64,000 bases of DNA from Nonomuraea sp. SYSU D8015 (lineage in GTDB: Bacteria; Actinomycetota; Actinomycetes; Streptosporangiales; Streptosporangiaceae), in assembly GCF_008065375.1 (NCBI RefSeq), contig NZ_VJYI01000015.1, positions 62,001 to 126,000 of the forward strand, in the 5' to 3' direction. This document shows, in pieces, positions 26,468 through 35,185 of the stretch. Each line of letters starts with the position of its first letter. The first letter of the stretch is position 1. The notes beneath the pieces are model-generated. The model searched no databases. It worked only from the letters and a program-made list of their open reading frames with translations, and was not told where the DNA came from. Both the position numbers and the translations under genes were made by a program.

Positions 26468-26507
26468 ATATCGATCGATAACCTTAGGGTGGTTATCAAT
26501 CGATAAC
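26468..26507. promoter_or_regulatory. Nested palindromes upstream of the Rieske operon
   Basis: Three overlapping symmetries lie 24-63 bases before the Rieske start. TATCGATCGATA is a perfect 12-base palindrome (26469-26480). GATAACC-N7-GGTTATC is a perfect inverted repeat (26477-26497). GTTATCAATCGATAAC matches its own complement at 14 of 16 bases (26492-26507). This AT-rich cluster stands out in high-GC DNA and suits a TetR dimer, probably the operon's own TetR at 29553; binding is inferred. Confidence 0.6.
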
Positions 26508-26530
26508 TAGAGCTGTCTCGAGGAGGTTCT

Positions 26531-27703
26531 GTGAGCACCACCATGTCCTCACGGCCCGCCGGCCCGGCGCTGGATGAACTGCTGGGCGAACTGCGCGCCT
26601 ACCTGAGCTGCAACCCGCCGATGCTGAGCCTGCCGCCCCGGGCGTTCACCGACCCGCACCTGTACGAGCTGGAGCGCGAGAAGGTCTTCGAGCGGTGCTG
26701 GTGGCTGGTGGCGCACGCCGACGAGCTGGCCGAGCCCGGCGACTACGTGGCCCTGTCCATCGCGGGCGAGCCGGTCGTGATCACCCGCGACGCCGACCGG
26801 AACCTGCACGCCCTGTCCTCTGTCTGCCGCCACAAGCAGATGCCGGTGGTCGAGCCGGGCGCGGGAAACACCGACGCCTTCACCTGCCCGTACCACCTCT
26901 GGCGCTACCGGCTCGACGGGCAGCTGACGGGAGCCCCGCTGATGAAGGGCAACCCGGACTTCGATCCGAAGTCCTGCCGGTTGCCGGAGTTCGCCGTCGA
27001 GGACTACGGCGGTCTCATCTACGTCAACCTCGACAAGGACGCCAGCCCGATCAGCGCCCACATGGACCTGGCAGCCGGCGAACTGGCCAACTATCGGCTG
27101 GACGAGATGGTGCAGGTCGCGTCCTGGGTGGAGCAGTGGCAGGCGAACTGGAAGCTCGCGGTGGAGAACGGCAGCGAGAACTACCACGTCATCGGCCTGC
27201 ACCGGAGCACCCTCGACCCGATCATGCCGGGCCGTAACGACGTCTACATCCGGCCGTACTCACCGTGGGTCACCTTCGGGCGGTTCCCCTTCGCCCAGCC
27301 CATCGACGCCGAGGTGCTGCCGCTCACCGAAGAGCAGCAGGCCAACGCCACGGTCGTACTGAACTTCCCCTCCGGGGGGCTGATCACGTTCGGCGACCAG
27401 CTGGCGTGGCTCAGCTTCATCCCGCAGTCCATCGACCGGACCGAGGTACGCGGCGGGGTGCTCCTGCCGCGCGCGCTGGCCGAGCAGTCCGACCCCGAGC
27501 AGCTGCGCAAGGACCAGATCGAGGGCGCCGCGTCGATCAACGAGGAGGACCGGATCGGACTGGAGGCCGTGCAGCGCGGGGTCGGCTCCCGCTTCGCCGA
27601 GCGGGGCCACCTGAGCCCCAAGGAACAGCCGGGCGTGCTGACCTTCTACCGGAACCTGGCCAGGGCGCTGGTGAGCGGCGATGACTATCCGGGTGAGCTG
27701 TGA
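26531..27703 (+). CDS. Rieske non-heme iron oxygenase, alpha-type
   Basis: A 390-residue oxygenase component. Rieske [2Fe-2S] ligands are C99 and H101 (VCRHKQ), then C119 and H122 (CPYHLW). The mononuclear Fe site shows H219 and H224 in ENGSENYHVIGLH, with a candidate Asp near 340 (NEEDRIGLEAVQ). The start is GTG 26531 with AGGAGG 5 bases upstream. The architecture resembles choline/betaine, demethylase and ring-hydroxylating types. No reductase or ferredoxin gene is nearby, so electrons must come from elsewhere. The gene overlaps the next one by 4 bases. Linked ALDH and SCP2-like genes suggest an aldehyde product from a hydrophobic substrate, but the substrate is unknown. Confidence 0.9.
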   Translation: MSTTMSSRPAGPALDELLGELRAYLSCNPPMLSLPPRAFTDPHLYELEREKVFERCWWLVAHADELAEPGDYVALSIAGEPVVITRDADRNLHALSSVCRHKQMPVVEPGAGNTDAFTCPYHLWRYRLDGQLTGAPLMKGNPDFDPKSCRLPEFAVEDYGGLIYVNLDKDASPISAHMDLAAGELANYRLDEMVQVASWVEQWQANWKLAVENGSENYHVIGLHRSTLDPIMPGRNDVYIRPYSPWVTFGRFPFAQPIDAEVLPLTEEQQANATVVLNFPSGGLITFGDQLAWLSFIPQSIDRTEVRGGVLLPRALAEQSDPEQLRKDQIEGAASINEEDRIGLEAVQRGVGSRFAERGHLSPKEQPGVLTFYRNLARALVSGDDYPGEL

Positions 27704-29097
27704 GCGCCATGACCATCGGGGGCGGGCCCGCACCCGGTGGGAAGGTCTTCGACGTCGTCGACCCCGCGACGGGCAAGCCGTTCGCCGTCGCGCCCGAGTG
27801 CACGCCGGAGCTCCTGGACCAGGCCATGGAGGCGGCCAGGAAGGCCTTCCCCCAGTGGCAGGCCGACGAGGGGGCCCGCAGGGCCGCCCTGCGCGAGGCG
27901 GCCGCTGTGCTGCAGGGAAACGTCGAAGAACTGGCCGCCCTGCTCACCGCGGAGCAGGGCAAGCCCCTCATCGAGGCCGGGCACGAGGTCTTCGGCGCGG
28001 CGCTGTGGCTGGACCACCACGCCGACGCGGAGATGCCGCACGAGGTGGTGCACGAGTCCGGTGAGGCGAGAGTGGAGGTACGGCGACGGCCTCTCGGTGT
28101 GGTCGCCGCCATCACTCCCTGGAACTTCCCACTGGCGCTCGCCGCCTGGAAGCTGGGGCCGGCGCTGCTGACCGGCAACACCGTCGTGCTCAAGCCGCCG
28201 CCGTACACCCCGCTGACGACTCTGCGACTGGGCGAGCTGCTCCGCGAGGTCTTCCCACCCGGCGTGCTGAACGTCGTGAGCGGCGGCGACGAGCTCGGCG
28301 CGGCGATGGTCGCCCATCCGGTGCCACGCAAGGTCAGCCTGACCGGCTCGGTGGCCACCGGCAAGCGGGTGGCCGCGGCGGCGGGCGCCGACCTGAAACG
28401 ACTGACGCTGGAGCTGGGCGGCAACGACGCCGCGATCGTCCTCGACGACGCCGACCCGGCCACGGTGGCGGAGGCGGTGGTCACCGGTGCGTTCGCCAAC
28501 TGCGGCCAGGTATGCACGGCGATCAAGCGCGTGTACGTGCCGGAGCGACGCAGTGGCGAGTTCCTGGACGCGCTGGCCGGGGTGGTCGGGCGGCTGCGGA
28601 TCGGGAACGGCGCGGAACGCGGGACCACGCTCGGGCCGCTCTGCACCCAGGCGGGTTTCGTCCGGATCGGGCGGCTCGTGGACGAGGCTTCGGCGCGCGG
28701 CGCCCAGGCCCTGACCGGCGGCCGCGCGCTCGGCGGGGACGGCCACTTCTATCCGCCGACGATCCTGACCGGCGTGCCGGACGACGCCCGGATCGTCACC
28801 GAGGAGCAGTTCGGACCGGCGCTGCCCGTGCTGACCTACCGCGATGAGGACGAGGCTGTGGCTCGGGCCAACGACACGATGTTCGGCCTGTCCGGATCGG
28901 TCTGGGGCACCGACGCCGATCGGGCCGAGGCGGTGGCGCTCCGCCTGCAGGCCGGCACCACGTACGTCAACACCCACTTCGACATGGTCGGGCCGGAGCA
29001 GCCGATCGGCGGGATCAAGTGGAGCGGCCTGGGCGTGGAGCACGGCCGCTGGGGGCTGGAGGGCTTCACCGACCTGCACGTTGTGCACCGAGCGTGA
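27700..29097 (+). CDS. Aldehyde dehydrogenase of the Rieske operon
   Basis: A 465-residue aldehyde dehydrogenase. The base Glu is in LTLELGGNDAAIV and the nucleophile Cys in ANCGQVCTAIKRVY; ITPWNFPLALAAWKLGPALL marks the cofactor region. The C-terminus reads EQPIGGIKWSGLGVEHGRWG. GTG 27700 overlaps the Rieske stop (GTGA). It is shorter than most ALDHs at the N-terminus but has all catalytic parts. It probably oxidises the aldehyde released by the oxygenase. A degraded copy of its C-terminal codons lies at 52130-52215. Confidence 0.9.
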   Translation: MSAMTIGGGPAPGGKVFDVVDPATGKPFAVAPECTPELLDQAMEAARKAFPQWQADEGARRAALREAAAVLQGNVEELAALLTAEQGKPLIEAGHEVFGAALWLDHHADAEMPHEVVHESGEARVEVRRRPLGVVAAITPWNFPLALAAWKLGPALLTGNTVVLKPPPYTPLTTLRLGELLREVFPPGVLNVVSGGDELGAAMVAHPVPRKVSLTGSVATGKRVAAAAGADLKRLTLELGGNDAAIVLDDADPATVAEAVVTGAFANCGQVCTAIKRVYVPERRSGEFLDALAGVVGRLRIGNGAERGTTLGPLCTQAGFVRIGRLVDEASARGAQALTGGRALGGDGHFYPPTILTGVPDDARIVTEEQFGPALPVLTYRDEDEAVARANDTMFGLSGSVWGTDADRAEAVALRLQAGTTYVNTHFDMVGPEQPIGGIKWSGLGVEHGRWGLEGFTDLHVVHRA

Positions 29098-29123
29098 CGA
29101 CCGACGAGACAAGGAGAAGCACG

Positions 29124-29513
29124 ATGACGAGATATCTCACCGAAGAATGGATGGAGCTGGCGCTGAAGACCGCCGAGAGTCTTCCCGAACGGCGCGGCGC
29201 AAACGGCCGCCTGCAGTACGTCCTGACCGGCGGACCGGACGGCGGCGAGATCCGCTACTACTGGATCCTGGAGAACGGCCGGCTCACCGGAGCGGCTTGC
29301 GGGCAGGTCGACGACCCCGACTTCACTGTCACGATGACCTACGCCGACAGCGTGCTCATCGAGAAGGGGGAACTGTCCGACGAGGACGCCTACGCTCAGG
29401 GCCGCACCAAGTTCACCGGCAGCATGAGCAAGGCGATGCGGCTCATGCCACTCCTCAACTCCGCGGAGTTCAAGGAGGTCCAGGACCGGATCCGCGCAGC
29501 GACCGAGTTCTGA
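29124..29513 (+). CDS. SCP2-like sterol-carrier domain protein
   Basis: A 129-residue single-domain protein. The pattern RLQYVLTGGPDGGEIRYYW, then DPDFTVTMTYADSVLIEKGE and GRTKFTGSMSKAMRLMPLLN, matches the SCP2 lipid-binding fold, where a beta-sheet and C-terminal helix enclose a hydrophobic ligand. It has its own ribosome binding site (AAGGAG) and follows the ALDH by 26 bases. It may present a lipophilic substrate to the Rieske oxygenase. A shortened, decayed copy lies at 52214-52341 ahead of a near-twin TetR. Confidence 0.75.
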   Translation: MTRYLTEEWMELALKTAESLPERRGANGRLQYVLTGGPDGGEIRYYWILENGRLTGAACGQVDDPDFTVTMTYADSVLIEKGELSDEDAYAQGRTKFTGSMSKAMRLMPLLNSAEFKEVQDRIRAATEF

Positions 29514-29552
29514 GGGCGGTCGAGGGCCAGGCGTCCGCTAGGCTCCAAAACC

Positions 29553-30206
29553 ATGGTGGCCGAAGGGACGATTCGTGATGGCGTTCGGCTGACCCCATCG
29601 GCCGAACGCATCCTACGCACCGCGGCCAGGCTCTTCGCGCTGAACGGCTACTCGGCCACGTCCACCCGGGACATCGCCGCCGCGGTGGGCGTGCAGCAGC
29701 CGGCCCTCTACAAGCACTTCTCCTCCAAGGACGACATCCTGTCGGCGCTGGTCAAGCTGGGCCTCGGCCGCCCGGTGGAGCTGGCGGAGGCGATGACGCG
29801 GCGGCCCGGCCGGGCCGCCGCACAGCTGTGCCGCTGGCTCGCCGAGTGCGTACGGCACCTGCAGGGCTCTCCGTACGTCCTGGTGTCCATCATCACCACG
29901 CCCGAGCTCGGGCAGGAGCACTTCGCGAGCGAGCGCGCGTTGCTGGATCGGCTGGACCGGCTCGTCGCCGAGCTCATCGGACGCGGCCAGCGTGAAGGCG
30001 ACCTGCGCCCGATGGACCCGCTCAGCGCGTCCCGGCTCGTCATGGCGCTGTTCGACGCGATGGCCATGCCCGAGATCGCCGTCCGTGGTGAGGAGCTCAT
30101 CGACTTCGCCATGAACGGCCTGGTGGAGGATAGGAACGCGCTGGAGGACATTTACCGCGAGGCGGCCGCTCTGGACCTGGCTTCGCTCGACACGCAACCC
30201 GGCTGA
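29553..30206 (+). CDS. TetR-family regulator of the Rieske operon
   Basis: A 217-residue TetR repressor. The DNA-binding domain is at residues ~12-60: ERILRTAARLFALNGYSATS, then TRDIAAAVGVQQPALYKHFS. The C-terminal ligand domain is all-helical with no recognisable ligand motif. It lies 39 bases after the SCP2-like gene and probably controls the operon through the palindromes at 26468-26507. The protein at 52412-53059 is a close paralogue; its first ~60 residues differ at only a few positions. Confidence 0.9.
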   Translation: MVAEGTIRDGVRLTPSAERILRTAARLFALNGYSATSTRDIAAAVGVQQPALYKHFSSKDDILSALVKLGLGRPVELAEAMTRRPGRAAAQLCRWLAECVRHLQGSPYVLVSIITTPELGQEHFASERALLDRLDRLVAELIGRGQREGDLRPMDPLSASRLVMALFDAMAMPEIAVRGEELIDFAMNGLVEDRNALEDIYREAAALDLASLDTQPG

Positions 30207-30270
30207 TCAGCCGAGCCGGCGTCGGGGTGGCGGTCCCGACGTCGCCGAGCCGTGGAACGCGGGATCGGAT

Positions 30271-30464
30271 GCCTCCTCAGAGACCGTGTGGGCGATGTCG
30301 ATGAGTTCTTGGCAGCCCTCGACCGCCTGTCGCCGACAAGCCGATGATCAGCGACGCCGCGGTCGCCGAGCACATCAGCCGCATCTTCGCCAAGCTGGGC
30401 CCGGGAGTCGACGACTCCGTTCACAAACGCGTGCAGGCTGTGCTGACCTGCCCACAACGATGAC
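30271..30464 (+). pseudogene. LuxR-type response regulator remnant
   Basis: Two pieces of a NarL-type response regulator are fused. The first reads RDRVGDVDEFLAALDRLSP, the end of a receiver domain, and runs into a stop. The second, in another frame, reads AVAEHISRIFAKLGPGVDDS and HKRVQAVL to a TGA at 30462, the end of a LuxR helix-turn-helix. The middle (linker and most of the HTH) is deleted, so the gene is dead. Confidence 0.6.
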
Positions 30465-30609
30465 CGCGCCCGGCCGGGCGCGACCTCCACAGAGGAGACG
30501 GCCAGGTGTTCGGTGTCTGTATGTTCGGCCGGCCATGTGGGTTGACGCTGGAAGCAATCAAGATCAACACTGATCGCACCATCAGAGACGACAATCGGGG
30601 GGAAGCGCT

Positions 30610-31854
30610 GTGCCGGACGAGGTGACCGCGTGGCTGGCCGGACGGGCGATCCCGCTCGCCGGCGTGGAGCCTGCCACTGTTGAACGCCGCCCCCGGCAGA
30701 GTACCTCGGCGGACTCCGGGCCGGTGGACCTGGCGCCGCTGCACGAGGTATTCGCCGGGGTGCGGGCTGTGGGTTTGGGCGAGGCCACGCACGGCAGCGC
30801 AGAGTTCTTCACGCTCAGGTGGCGGCTGACGGAGTTCCTGATCAAGGAGTTGGGCTTCACCACGCTGGCGATCGAGGCCAGCGCCGCAGCAGCGCGGGCG
30901 GTCGACGACTACGTACGCGGCGAGTCGGGCGATGCCCGGGAAGCGCTGGCGGGGCTGGGCTTCTGGACGCTCAACACCGCGGAGATGCTGGAGGTGATCG
31001 AGCGGTTGCGCGAGCACAACCGCACCGCCGCCCGCCCGGTCCGCTTCGCCGGGGTCGACCCGCAGCATCCGGCGGCATCGCTGCGTACCCTGCGCGCCTG
31101 CGTGGGCGGAGCCGCCGCCGCGCTGCTCGACACGCTCGACGACATCGGCCGGCTGGACCTCCGGCACCACAAGCCACTGGACCGGCAGGTCGAGGCGGAC
31201 GCGCGGCGCCTAGAGGAGGACATCGCCGCGCACGGCCCGGCCGAAGCCCGCCACCACGCCAGGATCGTCCGGCAGTTCGCCGAGTTGGCCACCCGGCCCT
31301 TCACGCACCCGGACTCCCAGCAGACCATCGGCTTCGCTCGCGACCGCCACATGGCCGAGAACGTGAACCTCCTCATGGCCGATCCCGATGCCCGGGTGGT
31401 CGTCTGGGCCCACAACGGCCACGTCATGAAGGGCAACTACAGCGGCGGCGCCGTTCCTGCCATGGGGCGGCACCTGGCGCGCGAACACGGCCCGGCGTAC
31501 TACGCGCTCGCGGCGTTGTTCGGCGAGGGCGGCTTCCGCGCCAATCGGATGCGGTTCGGCAGGCTCGTCGGGGAGAGGCGGCCCGAGCAGTTCCGTGTTC
31601 CCCGCGCCACCGCGCCACGCGTCGTGGAGACGCGCCTGGCGGCGGCCTGCCCCGGCGACTATGTGGTGGACCTGCGCAGCGGGGGCCGCCCGGCGTCCGT
31701 GGATCACTGGCTGGCCGAGGCCAACCACATGCGCGCCTTCGGCGCGGCCGCCGGGCGGTTCACCGCCAAGTTCGCGTTCATGCCGGTCGTCCTGTCCGAC
31801 CACTTCGACGGCGTCGCCTTCGTGCGCGAAACCACCCCATCCACCCCTCTGTAG
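30610..31854 (+). CDS. Erythromycin-esterase-family protein
   Basis: A 414-residue member of the Ere family (PF05139). Conserved motifs include AVGLGEATHGSAEFF, TLAIEASAAAARAVDDYV, RFAGVDPQ, and VVVWAHNGHVMKGN; in Ere enzymes the Glu/His residues of such motifs form the active site that hydrolyses the macrolide lactone. The start is GTG 30610 after GGGGGAAG. Many chromosomal members have no shown macrolide activity, so resistance is possible but not established. It stands alone, between the LuxR remnant and the convergent protease-glycosidase gene. Confidence 0.85.
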   Translation: MPDEVTAWLAGRAIPLAGVEPATVERRPRQSTSADSGPVDLAPLHEVFAGVRAVGLGEATHGSAEFFTLRWRLTEFLIKELGFTTLAIEASAAAARAVDDYVRGESGDAREALAGLGFWTLNTAEMLEVIERLREHNRTAARPVRFAGVDPQHPAASLRTLRACVGGAAAALLDTLDDIGRLDLRHHKPLDRQVEADARRLEEDIAAHGPAEARHHARIVRQFAELATRPFTHPDSQQTIGFARDRHMAENVNLLMADPDARVVVWAHNGHVMKGNYSGGAVPAMGRHLAREHGPAYYALAALFGEGGFRANRMRFGRLVGERRPEQFRVPRATAPRVVETRLAAACPGDYVVDLRSGGRPASVDHWLAEANHMRAFGAAAGRFTAKFAFMPVVLSDHFDGVAFVRETTPSTPL

Positions 31855-31922
31855 CACCAGGAGCTCGGGCGGGCCACGTGACATCCCGGAGATGGCTTCA
31901 CGGCTGCGGTGCTCGTCCTTTC

Positions 31923-33752
31923 TCACAGCGACTGGTAGAGGCCGGCCACCCGGTGAAAGGCGGCCTTGCGTTCCCAGCGATCGCCAGGCCCCGCTTTCAC
32001 GATGCCGTAGCTGGCCAGGTCCAGGTCATGGCGGCGGTCAGGAGCGTGCGGGTAGCTGGGCTCGGAGAACTCGAAGACGAAGGCGCCGCGCACGCCCTCG
32101 GTCGCGTAGGTCTCGATCAGGTCTCCCAGGTAGTCGGCCTGCACCTGCTCGTTCCTGGTACGGGAGCCCTTGATCCTGGGCGGGGTGGCGCGCCAGTCGA
32201 CGATGTCGTCGCCGGACGCGCCCTTGGTGTCGGCGCCGTCATAGGCGCAGCAGCCGAACTCCGTGATCACCACGGGCTTTCCGTGCCGCTGCAGCAGGCG
32301 CAGGTCGGCACAGTAGCGCCCCTGATTGGAGGAGTCCCGGTAGAGGTTGACGCCGACGAGGTCGAAGGGTCGCCAGTCCACGCCCTCCCAGCTGCCGGCC
32401 GCGTAGCTCACCTCGCCGCGGAAGTGCTCTCGCGCCACCGCGGCCGCCTCGCCCAGAAACCGGTTCAGTTTCCTGTTGTACAGCTGGAGCAGGAAAGGCC
32501 AGGTGAAGGTGAGCATCCGCGTGCGCCGTCCGAAGGTACGGCCGGGCACGATCCCGCGCATGAAGATGCTGAGCTCGCAGCCGACGGTGAGGGTGACCGG
32601 CACCGGGTAGGACCGGCGGATCTCCTCGGACAGGACGCTGACTTGGCGGAGGAACTCCAACGTCTGCGTGGGGCCGTTCTCGGGCAGGCGGGGCTGCAGC
32701 CAGACATGCAGTCCGCGCCGTGCCGCATGGTGTGCTGCGTCGGCGAGCCGGTCGAGCCGGCTGCCGAAGACCGTGACCGCGTTGCAGTGCAGTTCTTCGC
32801 CGATGACCCGGATGTCGTCGCGAGCCTCGTCGGAGTTCCACGTGGGCCGGGACAGGTGTCGGGGATGGTAGGCGGTGCCGACGTCATAGTTGATGCCTTT
32901 GACCGGCAGCCCCCGGACCTGCCGGGAGACGGACTCCGCCGGGAGGCGGGGGTCCTGGTGGAGGGCTCGCTTGTGCCGGAGCCGGGTGCACAGGGTGAGG
33001 GCCGTGGCGAAGGGCAGCATGCCGAAGGCGAAGACGGTCAGGACCGCTGAGTTGCTCACCGTGACCAGGCCGCCGACTGAGCCGAAGAGCTGGGCGGCCG
33101 TCTGGAAGGCGAGATGGAAGCCGATCGAGGTCCACACGCTGCCCGTCATCGTGCGCAGCAGCCCGGCGACGACGGCGAAGGCGAAGAACAGCACGCTTCT
33201 GGACAGCGAGTTCTCGCCGCCGTTGACGAGGCCCCAGAGCGTGAACAGGACCGCCTGCGACCAGAGCGCCGGCCACTGCCCGAGGCGAGCGGCCAGGTTT
33301 CTGAGCACGTACCCGCGGAAGACGAGCTCCTCGGGGAAGGCCTCGAAGACGAACACCAGCAGGAGCAGGCCGGCGGCGGTCACGAGCATCTCGCTCACCG
33401 ACCCGTTCAGGGCGATCTGGGCCCAGCCTGACGCCAGGCAGACGGCGACCCCCGCGGCTGCTGGGATCAGCCAGCAGGCCATGCCTCGCAGAAGCTGGAG
33501 CACTCCCTGCCGGAGTGGGCTCAAGCCGATGCCGGACAGCGGCATCCGGTCGAGAAGCCGGGTGGCCAGCACCACGGCCGGCACGACCAGGAGGAACATC
33601 GCGCCGGCCCGTGCCATGTGCGACCAGCGGTCGTAGCCGGCGCCGAAGATCGCGTTGGCGCCGTGGAAGACGACGAGCGCGGCAAGGGTCACCCAGGCGA
33701 ACATGCCCGTGACGCGCCACCACAGCCTGCGGCTGTCGGATAACTCTCTCAT
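31923..33752 (-). CDS. CPBP intramembrane protease-like domain fused to GH-A-type glycosidase domain
   Basis: A 609-residue two-part protein. Residues ~10-270 have about eight membrane segments and a CPBP (CAAX protease/Abi) motif, AFPEELVFRGYVLRN (EExxxR). A later His lies in SVWTSIGFHLAF. The usual His of the second motif (FxxxH) is replaced (LFTLWGL), so proteolysis is uncertain. Residues ~284-609 form a soluble TIM-barrel-like domain: GINYDVGTAYHP at its start, TVGCELSIFMRG (possible acid/base Glu), PFDLVGVNLYRD, and VVITEFGCCAYDG (possible nucleophile Glu). This resembles clan GH-A enzymes. ATG 33752 follows GAGGTG and lies 10 bases after the TetR stop, so the two genes are one operon. 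A decayed copy of the glycosidase part is at 46735-47345. Substrate unknown. Confidence 0.75.
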   Translation of the reverse strand: MRELSDSRRLWWRVTGMFAWVTLAALVVFHGANAIFGAGYDRWSHMARAGAMFLLVVPAVVLATRLLDRMPLSGIGLSPLRQGVLQLLRGMACWLIPAAAGVAVCLASGWAQIALNGSVSEMLVTAAGLLLLVFVFEAFPEELVFRGYVLRNLAARLGQWPALWSQAVLFTLWGLVNGGENSLSRSVLFFAFAVVAGLLRTMTGSVWTSIGFHLAFQTAAQLFGSVGGLVTVSNSAVLTVFAFGMLPFATALTLCTRLRHKRALHQDPRLPAESVSRQVRGLPVKGINYDVGTAYHPRHLSRPTWNSDEARDDIRVIGEELHCNAVTVFGSRLDRLADAAHHAARRGLHVWLQPRLPENGPTQTLEFLRQVSVLSEEIRRSYPVPVTLTVGCELSIFMRGIVPGRTFGRRTRMLTFTWPFLLQLYNRKLNRFLGEAAAVAREHFRGEVSYAAGSWEGVDWRPFDLVGVNLYRDSSNQGRYCADLRLLQRHGKPVVITEFGCCAYDGADTKGASGDDIVDWRATPPRIKGSRTRNEQVQADYLGDLIETYATEGVRGAFVFEFSEPSYPHAPDRRHDLDLASYGIVKAGPGDRWERKAAFHRVAGLYQSL

Positions 33753-33762
33753 GGCCATCACC

Positions 33763-34380
33763 TCAGCCCGCTCGCCGGGTCGCGCGGTCGAACAACGCGG
33801 CCAGCTCACGCGCGTAGTCGCCCGCGTCGGCATCCGGCTGCGCGCGCAGCTCGGCAGGGACGGCCTCGAGGCTGGCGAGGATGGCGGCGGCCATCACGCG
33901 TGGCGGGAAATCGCCGAACTCCTCCACGCGCTGGCCTCCCTCCAGCAGGTTTTGGAACTCGACCAGGGACCGGTTGCGTGCGGCCCACGCCGCGGCGCTC
34001 GGCGCGGTCCCGGCCGCCGACCGGATGGCCTGCAGGGCTGCGGTCTCCGTCCGGTGGTCGGCGAAGTAGCGCACCTGCGACTCGATGACGATCCTCAGCG
34101 CCTCCGCGTAGGACGTCGCCTCCTCGGCTTGGACGGAGGCGGTGCGCATCGACTCCACCACGTTGGTGACCACCTGTTCCAGCAGTTCCTCCTTGCTGGC
34201 GAAGTGGTAGGAGATCAGCGCCGGGCTGACCCCCGCCCGCTCGGCGATCCGGGTGAACGAAGCCCGTGCGTATCCGAGTTCGGCAAGGGCCTCGATGGCG
34301 CCTCCGACGATCTGGTGGCGTCGCGCCTGCTCGATGAACGACCGCCGGTCCTGGTTGGTTGCACAGCTTTCTGGTTGCAT
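33763..34380 (-). CDS. TetR-family regulator of the fusion gene
   Basis: A 205-residue TetR repressor. The helix-turn-helix is at residues ~12-58 (RRHQIVGGAIEALAELGYAR, then RIAERAGVSPALISYHFASK). I chose ATG 34380 (MQPESCATNQ), which matches family length; an upstream in-frame Met would add ~50 unrelated residues. It is upstream of, and probably co-transcribed with, the protease-glycosidase fusion. An inverted CTGGTTG repeat spans its start and may be its operator. Confidence 0.87.
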   Translation of the reverse strand: MQPESCATNQDRRSFIEQARRHQIVGGAIEALAELGYARASFTRIAERAGVSPALISYHFASKEELLEQVVTNVVESMRTASVQAEEATSYAEALRIVIESQVRYFADHRTETAALQAIRSAAGTAPSAAAWAARNRSLVEFQNLLEGGQRVEEFGDFPPRVMAAAILASLEAVPAELRAQPDADAGDYARELAALFDRATRRAG

Positions 34381-34406
34381 GACCAGGATACTAAATGAAC
34401 AACCAG
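34371..34406. promoter_or_regulatory. Candidate TetR autoregulatory operator
   Basis: CTGGTTG (34371-34377) and CAACCAG (34400-34406) are perfect inverted 7-base arms, 22 bases apart, spanning the TetR start codon. A further CTGGTTG lies at 34351-34357. Binding here would block its own gene and the downstream fusion gene. Confidence 0.4.
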
Positions 34407-34540
34407 GAATGCGCGCATGGGTCCGGATTGCGGGAACTGGTAGGGGACCATCGACTAGTGCGCAGGGAGAGCTGAATGAGCTCGTCGCCCGCGACGAGCA
34501 CGGCCAACGCGACCCGCGGGCGTCCACCGCTCAGGCGGTG

Positions 34541-35185
34541 TTAGCGACCCAGGCCGTTGTCCCTGGCCCACAGAGCGATGCCCACGCGGTTCCGCACAGC
34601 GAGTTTGCGCTGGATGCTGGCGACGTGCGTCTTCGCGGTCCCCGGTGAGATGAACAGTTCCCTGCCGATCTCCGCGTTCGTCAGGCCGCGGGCGACCAGC
34701 CCGGCGACTTCGATCTCCCGCTCGGTCAGCGGCTCCGCGGGTGGACTCGTGGCGGCGCCCGACGGCACCAGGTGACGTAGGAGGCGCACCGTGATCGACG
34801 GGCTGATGAGCGCCTCGCCGTTCACCGCTGCGCGCACCGCCTCGGCGAACAGCGCGGGGCCCGATCGCTTCAGCAGGAAACCGCAGGCTCCGCGACGGAG
34901 CGCGAGATGAACGTACTCGTCGAGGTCGAAAGTGGTGAAGACCACCACGCGCAGCGGTTCGGGCACATCAGGTCCGGCGAGCAGACCGGTGACCTCGAGA
35001 CCGTCCATGACCGGCATTCTGATGTCGACGAGCACGACGTCGGGGCGCAACCGCCTGCTGAGCACAACCGCCGCACGGCCGTCCGCGGCCTCACCGACCA
35101 CCTTGATGTCTTGGTGTGCCTCCAGCATGACGCGCAGGTTGCGGCGGGCCGACTCCTGGTCGTCGGCCACCAGGACGCGGATCAC
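34541..35185 (-). CDS. NarL-type response regulator
   Basis: A 214-residue response regulator. The receiver domain has the acidic pair in RVLVADDQESARR, the phospho-Asp in VVLVDIRMPVMDG, the Thr in VVVFTTFD and the Lys in FLLKRSG. The C-terminal LuxR helix-turn-helix reads LTEREIEVAGLVARGLTNAE followed by GTAKTHVASIQRKL. Its ATG overlaps the histidine kinase stop by 4 bases, so the two form a co-translated pair. Likely targets are nearby, perhaps the divergent serine-hydrolase lipoprotein. Confidence 0.93.
   Translation of the reverse strand: MIRVLVADDQESARRNLRVMLEAHQDIKVVGEAADGRAAVVLSRRLRPDVVLVDIRMPVMDGLEVTGLLAGPDVPEPLRVVVFTTFDLDEYVHLALRRGACGFLLKRSGPALFAEAVRAAVNGEALISPSITVRLLRHLVPSGAATSPPAEPLTEREIEVAGLVARGLTNAEIGRELFISPGTAKTHVASIQRKLAVRNRVGIALWARDNGLGR

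Noticed and set aside
26263..26530. Possible riboswitch or small RNA before the Rieske operon
   Set aside because: The symmetric elements fit a protein operator; I could not find a conserved riboswitch core.
30610..31854. Calling this gene a macrolide-resistance determinant
   Set aside because: Family motifs are present, but many chromosomal members have no tested activity and there is no linked macrolide cluster.
30819..33050. A long (over 700 codons) plus-strand open frame spanning the Ere-like gene and the fusion gene
   Set aside because: It is a shadow frame of two well-supported genes, Arg/Pro/Ala-rich with no motif and no ribosome binding site; high GC makes such frames common.
31923..33752. 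Interpreting the CPBP/Abi-like domain as a phage-defence system
   Set aside because: The abortive-infection name is historical. There is no toxin, nuclease or defence neighbour, and the fused glycosidase domain suggests an envelope role.
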